Positions 26,283 through 35,259 of a DNA stretch of 64,000 nucleotides are shown piece by piece; position 1 is the first letter of the stretch; each line of letters starts with the position of its first letter. The DNA is from Amycolatopsis rubida (lineage in GTDB: Bacteria > Actinomycetota > Actinomycetes > Mycobacteriales > Pseudonocardiaceae). The DNA is taken from NCBI RefSeq assembly GCF_900115345.1, contig NZ_FOWC01000003.1, positions 558,001 to 622,000 on the forward strand, given 5' to 3'. Both the position numbers and the translations under genes were made by a program. The notes beneath the pieces were generated by a model. It did no database searches and was not told the origin of the DNA. It saw only the letters and a list, made by a program, of their open reading frames with translations.

Positions 26283-26296
26283 GGCAAACGCTTGCT
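26283..26296 (+). promoter_or_regulatory. Candidate degenerate KstR2 box
   Basis: GGCAAACGCTTGCT keeps eight of the ten fixed positions of AnCAAGnnCTTGnT. It lies 12 bases upstream of the MaoC-remnant start at 26309, suggesting the now broken gene was once KstR2-controlled. Confidence 0.35.
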
Positions 26297-26308
26297 CAAG
26301 GAGGAGTG

Positions 26309-26694
26309 ATGACCGGTCTCCGGGCGGACTTCGCCGAGTTCACCGGTCAGCGGGCCGAGCCGGCGCGGTACGCGGTGAACGAGGCGATGATCCGCAACTG
26401 GGGCGAGGCGCGCGACGACCGCAATCCGGTATACGTCGACGACGCCGCGGCGAAGGCGGCCGGCCGTCCCGGCGTCGTCGCGCCGCCCGCGATGTGCTCG
26501 ACCATGGATCATGGCCGGGTACCGGCGCTACTGCGAGATCCAGGAGCTGCGCCCGCGAGGGCGCGGTGGAGGATTTCGCGTACTCGCGGCTGATGAACGT
26601 GCTCGACGCGGCCGGCTACACCTTGGTGGTGGCCACCGACGTCGAGCAGGAAATCACCCCGGGCACGCACGTGACCTGCTTCACCTACGTCGGC
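26309..26694 (+). pseudogene. Broken MaoC-type hydratase (N-terminal part)
   Basis: The start is well formed (AAGGAGGAGTG before ATG) and the first 60 residues, including RYAVNEAMIRNWGEARDDRN and GVVAPPAMCST, are a MaoC-like hotdog domain of the kind fused to OB-fold domains in steroid side-chain hydratases (ChsH2-like). An extra base near 26504 shifts the frame; the proper continuation IMAGYRRYCEIQELRP is in the next frame, and a second shift near 26556 is needed to reach EGAVEDFAYSRLMNVLDAAG and DVEQEITPGTHVTCFTYV. There the homology ends abruptly and a different gene begins. Confidence 0.75.
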
Positions 26695-27590
26695 CGGGTG
26701 CTGAGCTACGTCGTCGCGCGGCCGGAGTGGCCGACCGACGCCGACAACCGGCTGGAGGTCGCCTTCGGCTCGGAGGCCGCGCCGGGCGAATCCGCCGAAT
26801 TCCGCCGCCGGTTCGGCTGCGAAGTGCGGGAGGGCTACGGGTCCAGCGAGGGCGGAATCCGCATCGTGCCCGACCCGGGCGCACTGGGCCGCCCCGCGCC
26901 GGGAATGCGCGCGGAAATCCGCGACCAGGACAACCGGGAATGCCCGCTCGCCGGATTCGACGAGAACGGCCTGGTGCTGAACGGCGAGGAAGCGACCGGC
27001 GAGATCGTCGCGGTGGGCCGGGGGAAAACGTTCGAGGGCTACTACCGCAACCCCGCCGCTGTGGCCGAACGGCTGAAATTCGGCGGCGAGGACTTCTGGA
27101 CCGGCGACCTGGGCTATCGCGACCGCGACGGCTACCTGTACTTCGCGGGCCGGGCGGCGGACTGGCTCCGCGTGGACGGCGAGAACTTCGGCACGGTCCC
27201 GGTCGAGCGGATCCTGGGCCGGTACCCGGCGTTCGCGGTGGCGCACTGCTACGGCGTGCCCGATCCGCGGACCGGGGACTGGCTCATGGCGTCGGTGATT
27301 CTCGCTGAGGATGCCGTCTTCGATCCGGTCGAGTTCGATGGATTCCTTGCCGCGCAACCGGATCTCGGTACGAAATGGCGGCCTGCATTCCTCCGGATCC
27401 TCGACGAGGCTCCGGTGACCGGCAGCGGCAAGGGGGACGAGGCTCCGTTGCGCGCGCAGGGCTGGGAGGGCGGCCGGGTGTGGTGCGCGCCGAGCCGGGC
27501 CAGTCCGTATCGGCTGCTCACCGAGGAGGATCGGGAGGCGCTGCGGGCCGAGTTCGTCGCGCATGGCAGGGAGAATCCGCTGCCCGCGGC
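26695..27590 (+). pseudogene. FadD17-like ligase, 3' portion only
   Basis: From about 26695 the reading frame continues as the C-terminal two thirds of an acyl-CoA/AMP ligase resembling mycobacterial FadD17: VLSYVVARPEWPTDADN, VAFGSEAAPGESAEFRRRFG, GEIVAVGRGKTFEGYYRNPA and FWTGDLGYRDRDGYLYFAGR. The P-loop half is missing. The junction with the MaoC piece is in frame, as left by a deletion. There is no stop at the expected end; the frame runs on into the neighbouring TetR gene's antisense. No intact product is expected. Confidence 0.8.
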
Positions 27591-27603
27591 GGCACGGCGC
27601 TGC

Positions 27604-28209
27604 TCACCGAGGCGGCAGCCCCCGGGAAATCCTCGCGAACACCTCGCGCAGCGTCGCCGGAACCGTCTTCTCCAGGCTCTCGTCCAGAAACCGGTTCAGC
27701 ACCGTGGTCATCGCCGCGATCGCGACGTCCGACACCAGCCGCGGGTACAGTTCGCCGACCTGCGTACCGGTGCGTTCGGCGATCGCCTTGACCAGGTCGC
27801 CGGTTTCCACGCGTGCGAGCGCGGTGCGCATCTCCGGCGTCGCGCTCCACGCCTGCACCGCGCTGAGCTGGTCGGATGCTGGCTGCCCGTAGGGCACTCC
27901 GTCGGCGCGCAGCGGTTCGATGAGCGCTTCGGCGAGCGCGGTCCACAGCGGTTCGTCCGCCGGGCGGTTGCGCAGCAGTTCCGCGCTGAGCCGGATCCGG
28001 TGCTCCTGCCGGTAGGCGACCGCGTCGTATTTCGTGGCGAAGTAGTTGCTGAACGTCCGAAGCGACACCCCGGCCCGCTCGGCGATGTCCTCGCGGACGA
28101 CGTTGTCTGGACCTCTCTCGTACATCAGCGCCACGGCGGCGTCGCTCAGCGCTTTGCGCGTGTCGAGCTTCTTGCGTTCTCGCAAGCCGAGCGGTCGTTG
28201 GTCAGCCAT
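27604..28209 (-). CDS. TetR-family regulator
   Basis: A 201-aa TetR regulator with the helix-turn-helix LGLRERKKLDTRKALSDAAV...REDIAERAGVSLRTFSNYFATKYDAV, a subgroup common in actinobacteria that ends in an acyl-CoA-like ligand-binding domain. An upstream ATG at 28227 would add six residues; 28209 is favoured because the conserved N-terminus begins with MADQ. It lies at the decayed end of the acyl-CoA block, and its targets are not evident. The gap to the next TetR gene (28210-28261) is short. Confidence 0.75.
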   Translation of the reverse strand: MADQRPLGLRERKKLDTRKALSDAAVALMYERGPDNVVREDIAERAGVSLRTFSNYFATKYDAVAYRQEHRIRLSAELLRNRPADEPLWTALAEALIEPLRADGVPYGQPASDQLSAVQAWSATPEMRTALARVETGDLVKAIAERTGTQVGELYPRLVSDVAIAAMTTVLNRFLDESLEKTVPATLREVFARISRGLPPR

Positions 28210-28261
28210 GCCGACCACGGTATCCAATTGCCGGCCGCGTTCGACCGGCCGATCGGTTTCG

Positions 28262-28858
28262 TTATGGACGAGCGCCGCGCAGGAACTGTTCGACGGCGGT
28301 GTCCACGAGCCCGTCGAGCAATTCCGGCGGAACGAGGTCGCCGTTGCCGAGCGTCGCGATTCCTTGCAGCGTCGCGAACAGCACGACGCCGATCCGCTGC
28401 GGCGGCCCCTCCTGCAACGCGCCCTGCTGCTGACCTTCGAGGATCAGGTCGTTCATCAGCGCGAACGGCGCTTCGGCGGCCTGCACGATCCGCGACGCGC
28501 CAGGGCGGTGCTTGCTGGTGTACATCAGTTCCAGCAGCGCCGAGTTCTCGGTGGCGAAGCGGGTGTACGCGGTTGCCGCGGCGCGTACCCGGCCCGGGAA
28601 ATCGTCGGCAGTCTTCAACGCCGTGCGCAACGCGCTGTCCAGACGGGCGAAACCGGCTTCGGCGAGCGCGTCGAGCAACGCCTGTCGATCCGGGAAGTGC
28701 CGGCGCGGTGCGGCGTGACTGACACCGATCTCCCTGGCCAGGTCGCGCAGCGACAGCTGATCGGCCCCGTGCGCGCGCAACCCGCGTTCGGCCGCGTCGA
28801 GCAAGGCGGTGCGGAGGCTGCCGTGGTGGTAGGGGCGGTCTTCGGACTGGTCGGGCAC
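28262..28858 (-). CDS. TetR-family regulator, likely repressor of the divergent SDR
   Basis: A 198-aa TetR protein: YHHGSLRTALLDAAERGLRAHG followed by SLRDLAREIGVSHAAPRRHFPDRQALLDAL, and a C-terminal domain of the TetR_C_13/WHG kind. It is divergent from the SDR at 28920 across a 61-bp gap with a direct repeat of the 11-mer tgtttccgttg, a likely operator. Confidence 0.8.
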   Translation of the reverse strand: MPDQSEDRPYHHGSLRTALLDAAERGLRAHGADQLSLRDLAREIGVSHAAPRRHFPDRQALLDALAEAGFARLDSALRTALKTADDFPGRVRAAATAYTRFATENSALLELMYTSKHRPGASRIVQAAEAPFALMNDLILEGQQQGALQEGPPQRIGVVLFATLQGIATLGNGDLVPPELLDGLVDTAVEQFLRGARP

Positions 28859-28876
28859 CCGGTCAGTCTAGCAGCA

Positions 28877-28905
28877 TGTTTCCGTTGACAACATTGTTTC
28901 CGGTG
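28877..28905. promoter_or_regulatory. Direct-repeat operator candidate
   Basis: tgtttccgttg (28877-28887) and tgtttccggtg (28895-28905) repeat with an 18-bp period and flank the short palindrome GTTGACAAC (28884-28892). It fills the promoter between the TetR gene and the SDR gene. Confidence 0.45.
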
Positions 28906-28919
28906 CCTACTTTGGGGAC

Positions 28920-29795
28920 ATGGACCTTCTTCCGGAAAACCAGACCGGCCGCACCGCCGTGATCACCGGTGCGAACAGCGGACTAGGCCGGGCGACGGCG
29001 GCGGCGCTGGCCGCCAAGGGCGCGCGGATCGTGCTCGCGGTGCGGAATCCGCGCAGCGGCCGCGAGGTCGCCGGCCAGCTGCCCGGCGACGTCGAAGTCC
29101 GCCAGCTCGACCTCGCCGACCTGGCGTCGGTCCGCGCGTTCGCGGCGGAGTTCACCGAGCCGATCGACCTGCTGATCAACAACGCCGGCATCATGATCCC
29201 GCCGCTCTCGCGCACCGCGGACGGCTTCGAATCCCAGTTCGGGACCAATCATCTCGGCCATTTCGCGCTCACGAACCTTCTTTTGCGGCAGATCCGCGGC
29301 CGGGTGGTCACGGTTTCGTCGAACGGGCACCGGGTGGGCTCGATCGATTTCGCCGACCTGAACTGGGAACGCAGGCCGTACCGGGCGACGGCGGCCTACG
29401 GGCAGTCGAAACTCGCGAACCTGCTGTTCACCGCCGAACTCCAGCGCCGGCTGGCCGAAGCCGGTTCGCCGGTGCTCGCGACCGCCGCGCATCCGGGCGT
29501 GGCGGCGACGAACCTGCTGAAAGTCGAGATGCCGGTGCTCTCCACCGTCGCGAAATTCGGCACTCGCCTGTTCGCGCAAACCCCCGAACAAGGCGCCCGG
29601 CCGACGCTTTACGCCGCGCTGGCCGACATCCCGGGGGACAGCTACGCGGGTCCGCGCGGTTTTCTGCAGAACCACGGCGCGCCGAAACTCGTTGGCCGGT
29701 CAGCGAAAGCACGCGATCTTGAGACCGCCCGTCGCTTGTGGACTGTCTCCGAAGAACTGACCGGAGTGCGCTTTCCGCTGGCTGTGCCGGCCTGA
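28920..29795 (+). CDS. SDR oxidoreductase (retinol dehydrogenase-like)
   Basis: A 291-aa SDR of the retinol dehydrogenase/protochlorophyllide-reductase-like group: TGANSGLGRATAAALAAKGA, NNAGIM, VSSNGHR and the active-site motif YGQSK. It probably acts on a lipophilic ketone or alcohol. It is divergent from the TetR gene at 28858, which likely represses it, and converges on the alpha/beta hydrolase with only four bases between stops. Confidence 0.8.
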   Translation: MDLLPENQTGRTAVITGANSGLGRATAAALAAKGARIVLAVRNPRSGREVAGQLPGDVEVRQLDLADLASVRAFAAEFTEPIDLLINNAGIMIPPLSRTADGFESQFGTNHLGHFALTNLLLRQIRGRVVTVSSNGHRVGSIDFADLNWERRPYRATAAYGQSKLANLLFTAELQRRLAEAGSPVLATAAHPGVAATNLLKVEMPVLSTVAKFGTRLFAQTPEQGARPTLYAALADIPGDSYAGPRGFLQNHGAPKLVGRSAKARDLETARRLWTVSEELTGVRFPLAVPA

Positions 29796-29799
29796 GGCG

Positions 29800-30654
29800 T
29801 TATTTCGCGCCGGTTTCGGCCAGGAACGCGGTCAGTTCCTCGGCCAGCCGTTCCGGCTGGTCTTCCGGGATCAGCGTGCCGCTGTCCGGGATTTCGACGA
29901 GACGGCCGTCCGGGAACAGCTCGGCGAGCCGCCGTCCGTGCTCGGCGGGCATCATCCGGTCCTTGCCCGCCCACGCGACCAGGACCGGCCGGTCGAACGC
30001 CCGCAGCCGCTCGGTCCATTCGAGCAGTACCCGTCGCGGCGGGCTCCCGGTGGCGAATTTGACCATGTCCCGGCGGATTTCCTTGTCCCGCAACGCCGGC
30101 GCGAACCAGCCTTCGAGCACGTCGTCGGGGATCCGGCTTTCGCACATCCCGCCGTACGCGGCTTTGGCGTGGCGGTAGAACGACGTCCGGGTGGCTTGGA
30201 CGTGCAGCCACGGTCCGCCGGGAAGGCGGAGCAGCTTCACGGCCGGTCGCGCGGGCTTGGGCGGGAAGTTGTCGAACGCTTCGCACGCGACGAGCGCGAG
30301 CCGTCCGACCCGGGCGACGTGCTCGGCCGGGGCCAACCCGCCGGCGACGAGGAATTGGCCGCCGCCCCAGTCGTTGAGCACGATGGTCGCGTCGCGGAGG
30401 TCGAGTGCGGCGAGGAATTCGCCCAGCAGCCGCGCGACCCCGAACTGGGTCAGGTCGGCGTCGGGCCGCATCGGGGCCAGGTGCGCGCCGAGCGGCAGCG
30501 TGGGCAGCAGGCAGCGGCAGCCGTCCAGCAGCGGGACGACCTTGCGCCATTGCGTGCCCGACATCGGGAAACCGTGCCCGAACACCAGGGCCGGTCCGGC
30601 GCCGCCGGTGTCGGTGTAGTCGATCGGCCCGGCGGACAGCTCCACGCGCGGCAT
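29800..30654 (-). CDS. Alpha/beta-hydrolase with Asp nucleophile
   Basis: A 284-aa alpha/beta-fold hydrolase. The nucleophile-elbow motif is NDWGGG, so the nucleophile is Asp as in haloalkane dehalogenases and epoxide hydrolases. The position of the catalytic histidine (usually GH before the last helix) reads DSGTLIPEDQPERLA, with Thr in place of His. That combination defines a known but poorly characterised clade as far as I recall; activity is uncertain. A 10-bp inverted repeat 20 bases upstream of its start looks like an operator. Confidence 0.75.
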   Translation of the reverse strand: MPRVELSAGPIDYTDTGGAGPALVFGHGFPMSGTQWRKVVPLLDGCRCLLPTLPLGAHLAPMRPDADLTQFGVARLLGEFLAALDLRDATIVLNDWGGGQFLVAGGLAPAEHVARVGRLALVACEAFDNFPPKPARPAVKLLRLPGGPWLHVQATRTSFYRHAKAAYGGMCESRIPDDVLEGWFAPALRDKEIRRDMVKFATGSPPRRVLLEWTERLRAFDRPVLVAWAGKDRMMPAEHGRRLAELFPDGRLVEIPDSGTLIPEDQPERLAEELTAFLAETGAK

Positions 30655-30673
30655 CGGACCTCCCTCGGGTCTG

Positions 30674-30699
30674 GCGACTAGAGCGATCTCTCTAGTCGC
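30674..30699. promoter_or_regulatory. 10-bp inverted-repeat operator
   Basis: gcgactagag and ctctagtcgc form perfect arms around cgatct, immediately upstream of the alpha/beta-hydrolase gene. The size and symmetry suit a TetR- or MarR-type dimer. No regulator gene is directly adjacent; the frameshifted TetR at 31248 is the nearest. Confidence 0.55.
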
Positions 30700-30736
30700 G
30701 ACCCTAGGCCGGTCCGGACCGGACGGTCAAGCCGGA

Positions 30737-31069
30737 TCACGTGCCGCTGAAGACGACGCGGTTCCCGTCCGGATCGGCGAGCGGCAGAATGCGCGCGCCG
30801 CCGCCGGGCAGCGGTCCGTCGTGCGCGATACCGGCCTTCGCGGCCTTGGCGGCGGCCGCGTCGAGATCCGTTTCCTCGAAGACGACCGTCGACCGTCCGG
30901 CGCGCTCGGGTTCGGACCACACTTGCAGTCCGAAGGCGTCGTCGAGGTGCCATTCCAGCAGGCCGGGCATCGGCCGCGCGTCGGGACGGCGGCCGAACAA
31001 CACGGTGTACCACTTCTCGGCACGCGGGAGGTCGGAGACGGTGCACTGGGCGAGTACTCGGCGGATCAT
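30737..31069 (-). CDS. VOC-family (glyoxalase/bleomycin-resistance-like) protein
   Basis: A 110-aa vicinal-oxygen-chelate protein: RRVLAQCTVSDLPRAEKWYTVLFG at the start and LADPDGNRVVFSGT at the end. One short domain only, so it would dimerise. ATG 31069 follows GGGGAA. The upstream in-frame ATG at 31138 has no ribosome-binding site. Members sequester antibiotics or catalyse metal-dependent isomerisation and cleavage; function here is unknown. Confidence 0.75.
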   Translation of the reverse strand: MIRRVLAQCTVSDLPRAEKWYTVLFGRRPDARPMPGLLEWHLDDAFGLQVWSEPERAGRSTVVFEETDLDAAAAKAAKAGIAHDGPLPGGGARILPLADPDGNRVVFSGT

Positions 31070-31247
31070 GGCTTCCCCTTCGAAGTGATTGTGCTCTGCA
31101 AGCGCTTCCAGGAGACCACGAGTGCTAGCGAAGTGCAAGCACTTCTGCCGCTTCGCGGTCTCCGGCCAGGGTCCACAGTGGACCGCACTGCTGCCGGGTG
31201 CCGGAGACCCCGGCGCTCCGAGCGGAATCCCTGTTCAGTGGCTTATT

Positions 31248-31894
31248 ATGAGCAAAAGCTCACTGCCGTCGAGGAGGTTCGGGAGGTCCGGAAAGCGGCT
31301 CCGGCCGCGCCCGGAACCCCAGCGGGTGCGCGGCGAGCCGACCCGGCAGCGGATCCTCGCGGCCGCCGCGCGGATTTTCGCCGAGCGGGGCTACGCCGCG
31401 GGTACCACGAACCGCATCGCGGAGCGGGCGCCGGTGTCGATCGGGTCGCTGTACCAGTACTACCCGGACAAGGACGCCATCCTCGTCGCGCTGGCGGCGC
31501 GGAAACCCTGCGCCGCCACCGGGAAACCGCCGGGCCGCCGGAGACGCTCGACGGGGCGCTCCGCGAACTCGTGCACGTGGCCGTCCCCAACCACCTCGAC
31601 GATCCGCAGTTGCTGGGCGTGACGGCCGACCAGGCCCCGCGTTCGGCGGAGTCGCTGGAGCGGATCGCCGACGTGCGCGATCTGCCGGAGCGGTCGCCGG
31701 AACCGATCGTGTCCAATGTGGACATGGCGGCGCGGATCGTGGTGAACACGGTGGAACTGCTCGTGCACAAGCTGATCGCCGGTCCGGAGCCGCTCGACCT
31801 TCCCGCGTTCGAGGACGCGCTGAGGGCCATGCTGACCCGCTACGCGACCGCGGGCTCCGAGCGGAGCAGCGGATTGCGCCGCCCGGTCGGCTGA
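31248..31894 (+). pseudogene. Frameshifted TetR-family regulator
   Basis: The N-terminal part encodes a good TetR DNA-binding domain (TRQRILAAAARIFAERGYAA, NRIAERAPVSIGSLYQYYPD). Near 31510 the frame changes: RKPCAATGKPPGRRR in the first frame, whereas the matching continuation ETLDGALRELVHVAVPNHL to RMLTRYATAGSERSS-like helices is in another frame and ends at 31894. One indel would restore a protein of about 215 aa. It may be a true null allele or a sequencing error. Confidence 0.65.
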
Positions 31895-32280
31895 GCCAGG
31901 GGAGGCCGGTTGTCAAGTGGCGGACATCACTGCGGACCTCGTGATCGATCCGGCGGCCGGGTCCCCGGGCCCGCCCCCGGCAGCGACGGCCGGGGACCGG
32001 CGAGGCGGTTCAACCGGGTAGTCGGCGGTTTCCCGGCTCGCCGCCGCGGCCCGGGAAACCGCGCGGGGGACCCGGCCGCCGCGACCGGCCGGGGCTATGA
32101 CCGTGATCTCGTCGCACTCGCTGTCGAAAAAGGGGCTCCGGTTGGCTGCCGGAGGCCGGGCGGCATGGGAGTATCCAGCGCATCTGTACCTGAAGCGGGC
32201 GAAGTCGGACCAGGTGGCGACCCCAAACGCCGTCAGGCCCGGCCGGCGGATCTTCCGCGAACGAGCGGGAAGGAGACAGC
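31895..32280. other. Intergenic region before pntA
   Basis: This 386-bp stretch is GC-rich and shows no gene I can support. Short protein-like peptides (for example YDRDLVALAVEKGAPVG near 32100) occur but without start, ribosome-binding site or length. It should contain the pntAB promoter; I saw no clear operator. Confidence 0.4.
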
Positions 32281-33807
32281 ATGCTGATCGGGGTGCTCAA
32301 GGAGGCCCAACCGGGGGAGACGCGCGTCGCGGCGACCCCGGAAACGGTGGGCAAGCTGCGCGGGCTGGGCTACGAGGTGGCGGTGGAGCCGGGCGCCGGG
32401 CTGGCGTCGGGGTTCTTCGACCAGGCGTATGCGGACGCGGGCGCGGCGGTCGGGTCGATCGTTGAGGCGGACATCGTGTTCGGGGTGAACGCTCCCTCTT
32501 CCGAGCAGCTGGACGCGGTGAAATCGGGCGCGACGGTGGTGAGCTTGCTGGCTCCGGCGTTGAAGCCGGAGCTGGTGGAGGATGTGGCGAAGCGGCCGAT
32601 CACGGCGTTGGCGATGGACGCGGTGCCGCGGATCAGCCGGGCGCAGTCGCTGGACGTGCTGTCCTCGATGGCGAACATCGCCGGGTACCGCGCGGTGGTG
32701 GAGGCGGCGCACACGTTCGGGCGGTTCTTCACCGGGCAGGTGACCGCGGCGGGCAAGGTCAACCCGGCCAAGGTGCTGGTCGTGGGCGCCGGGGTGGCCG
32801 GGTTGGCGGCGATCGGCGCGGCGGGGTCGCTGGGGGCGATCGTGCGGGCGACGGACCCGCGCCCGGAAGTCGCTGATCAGGTGAAGAGCCTGGGCGGGGA
32901 GTATCTGTCCATCGAGGACCCGAACGCGGAGGTTTCCGCCACCGGGTACGCGAAGGAGATGGGCGACGACTACAAGGCGCGCGAGAAGGAGCTGTACGCG
33001 ACGCAGTGCGAGGACGTCGACATCATCGTCACGACGGCGTTGATCCCGGGCCGTCCGGCGCCGCGGATCATCACCGGCGAGATGGTGGCGTCGATGAAGC
33101 CGGGTTCGGTCATCGTGGACATGGCCGCGGTGAACGGCGGCAACGTCGAGGGTTCGGTCGCCGGCGAAAGCATCGTCACCGACAACGGCGTGACGATCCT
33201 CGGCTACACCGACCTCGCGGGGCGGCTTCCGGCGCAGGCGTCGCAGCTCTACGGCACCAACCTGGTCAACTTGATGAAGCTGATGACGCCGGAGAAGGAC
33301 GGCCAGCTCGTGGTCGACTTCGACGACGTGGTGGTCCGGTCGATCACGGTGGTGAAGGGCGGCGAGCTGACGTGGCCGCCGCCGCCGGTGCAAGTCTCCG
33401 CGGCTCCGCAGAAGCCCGCGGCGGCGCCGGAGAAGAAGGAGGAACCGGAGAAGCAGCCGATGTCCCCGGGGCGTCGGCTCGGGCTGGTGCTGGGGGTCGC
33501 GGCGGTGTTCCTGCTGCTGGCGGCGTTGGCTCCGGCGGCCCTGCTGCCGCATCTGACGGTGTTCGCGCTGGCGATCGTGATCGGCTACTACGTGATCGGG
33601 CACGTGCACCACGCGCTGCACACGCCGTTGATGTCGGTGACGAACGCGATTTCCGGGATCATCGTCGTGGGGGCTCTGCTGAATCTGGTCAGCGGCAACA
33701 CGGTGGTCGTCGTGCTGGCGGCGGTGGCGACATTGCTGGCGACGATCAACATTTTCGGCGGGTTCGCGGTGACCCGCCGGATGCTCGCCATGTTCTCCCG
33801 CAGCTGA
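32281..33807 (+). CDS. pntA: NAD(P) transhydrogenase alpha subunit PntA
   Basis: A 508-aa full-length alpha subunit: an NAD(H)-binding domain I (residues about 1-370; [40 protein letters not shown] and [20 protein letters not shown]) and, after a charged Pro/Ala linker, a membrane domain with three to four helices (from about residue 400). Many actinobacteria split this polypeptide; here both parts are fused as in E. coli. With PntB it moves protons inward to make NADPH from NADH. The ATG follows GGAAGGAG. It lies 19 bases before pntB. Confidence 0.93.
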   Translation: MLIGVLKEAQPGETRVAATPETVGKLRGLGYEVAVEPGAGLASGFFDQAYADAGAAVGSIVEADIVFGVNAPSSEQLDAVKSGATVVSLLAPALKPELVEDVAKRPITALAMDAVPRISRAQSLDVLSSMANIAGYRAVVEAAHTFGRFFTGQVTAAGKVNPAKVLVVGAGVAGLAAIGAAGSLGAIVRATDPRPEVADQVKSLGGEYLSIEDPNAEVSATGYAKEMGDDYKAREKELYATQCEDVDIIVTTALIPGRPAPRIITGEMVASMKPGSVIVDMAAVNGGNVEGSVAGESIVTDNGVTILGYTDLAGRLPAQASQLYGTNLVNLMKLMTPEKDGQLVVDFDDVVVRSITVVKGGELTWPPPPVQVSAAPQKPAAAPEKKEEPEKQPMSPGRRLGLVLGVAAVFLLLAALAPAALLPHLTVFALAIVIGYYVIGHVHHALHTPLMSVTNAISGIIVVGALLNLVSGNTVVVVLAAVATLLATINIFGGFAVTRRMLAMFSRS

Positions 33808-33826
33808 CCCGAGAGGCCTTCTTCAG

Positions 33827-35245
33827 ATGACTGTGCACACTGCGAGCCAGGCCGCCTACATCGTGGCCGGGCTGTTGTTCATTCTCGCGCTGGCCGGGCT
33901 GTCCCGGCACGAAACCGCGCGGGTCGGAAACTATTTCGGCATCGCCGGGATGGTCGTCGCGTTGATCGCGACGATCGCCCAAGCCGTCACGGGGGAGATC
34001 ACCGGGACGTCGATCGCGTTGATGATCGTCGCGATGGTGATCGGCGCCGGGATCGGGCTGCGCCGGGCGGCGGTGGTCGAGATGACCGGGATGCCCGAGC
34101 TGATCGCCCTGCTGCATTCGTTCGTCGGTCTCGCCGCCGTTCTGGTGGGCTGGAACGGCTACCTGCAAGTGGAAGCGGACCCGTCCGGCGGGGAAGCGGC
34201 GCATCTCGGCAGCCTCGGCACGGTGGGGATCCACCATGCCGAGGTGTTCATCGGGGTGTTCATCGGGGCGGTGACGTTCACCGGGTCGATCGTGGCGAAC
34301 CTGAAGCTGTCGGCGAAGATCAAGTCCGCGCCGTTGATGCTGCCGGGCAAGAACTTCCTGAACCTCGGCGCCCTTGTGCTGTTCGTGGCGTTCACCGCGT
34401 GGTTCGTCGCCAGCCCGGCGCTGTGGCTGCTGATCGTCGTCACCGTGCTCGCCCTCGCGCTCGGCTGGCATCTGGTCGCCTCGATCGGCGGCGGGGACAT
34501 GCCGGTGGTCGTGTCGATGCTGAACAGCTACAGCGGCTGGGCCGCTGCGGCGTCGGGCTTCCTGCTGGAGAACGACCTGCTGATCATCACCGGCGCGCTC
34601 GTCGGTTCCTCCGGTGCGTACCTGTCCTACATCATGTGCAAGGCGATGAACCGGTCGTTCATTTCGGTGATCGCGGGCGGGTTCGGGATCGAAGCCGGAC
34701 CGTCCGGCGACAAGGATTACGGCGAGCACCGCGAAATCAACGCCGAGGGCGCGGCGGAACTGCTGACGGCCGCGTCGCGGGTGATCATCACGCCGGGCTA
34801 CGGGATGGCGGTCGCGCAGGCGCAGTACGGGGTGGCGGAGCTGACCCGGAAACTGCGCGACAAGGGCATCGAGGTCCGCTTCGGCATCCACCCGGTGGCC
34901 GGACGCCTGCCCGGCCACATGAACGTGCTGCTGGCCGAGGCGAAGGTCCCGTACGACATCGTGCTGGAGCTGGACGAGATCAACGACGACTTCTCCGACA
35001 CCGACGTGGTGCTGGTGATCGGCGCCAACGACACCGTCAACCCGGCCGCGGCCGAGGACCCGGGCAGCCCGATCGCGGGCATGCCGGTGCTGACGGTGTG
35101 GGAAGCGGAGAACGTCGTCGTGTTCAAGCGGTCCATGGCTTCGGGGTACGCGGGCGTGCAGAACCCGCTGTTCTTCCGGGAGAACTCGGCGATGCTCTTC
35201 GGCGACGCCAAGGACCGGGTCAACGACATCCTCGCCGCGCTGTGA
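33827..35245 (+). CDS. pntB: NAD(P) transhydrogenase beta subunit PntB
   Basis: A 472-aa beta subunit with eight to nine membrane helices in residues about 1-265 followed by the NADP(H)-binding domain III (residues about 285-472; [38 protein letters not shown] and [12 protein letters not shown] are the classical motifs). Operon with pntA and, 14 bases downstream, a quinone oxidoreductase gene. Confidence 0.94.
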   Translation: MTVHTASQAAYIVAGLLFILALAGLSRHETARVGNYFGIAGMVVALIATIAQAVTGEITGTSIALMIVAMVIGAGIGLRRAAVVEMTGMPELIALLHSFVGLAAVLVGWNGYLQVEADPSGGEAAHLGSLGTVGIHHAEVFIGVFIGAVTFTGSIVANLKLSAKIKSAPLMLPGKNFLNLGALVLFVAFTAWFVASPALWLLIVVTVLALALGWHLVASIGGGDMPVVVSMLNSYSGWAAAASGFLLENDLLIITGALVGSSGAYLSYIMCKAMNRSFISVIAGGFGIEAGPSGDKDYGEHREINAEGAAELLTAASRVIITPGYGMAVAQAQYGVAELTRKLRDKGIEVRFGIHPVAGRLPGHMNVLLAEAKVPYDIVLELDEINDDFSDTDVVLVIGANDTVNPAAAEDPGSPIAGMPVLTVWEAENVVVFKRSMASGYAGVQNPLFFRENSAMLFGDAKDRVNDILAAL

Positions 35246-35259
35246 ACCAGGAGAAACGC

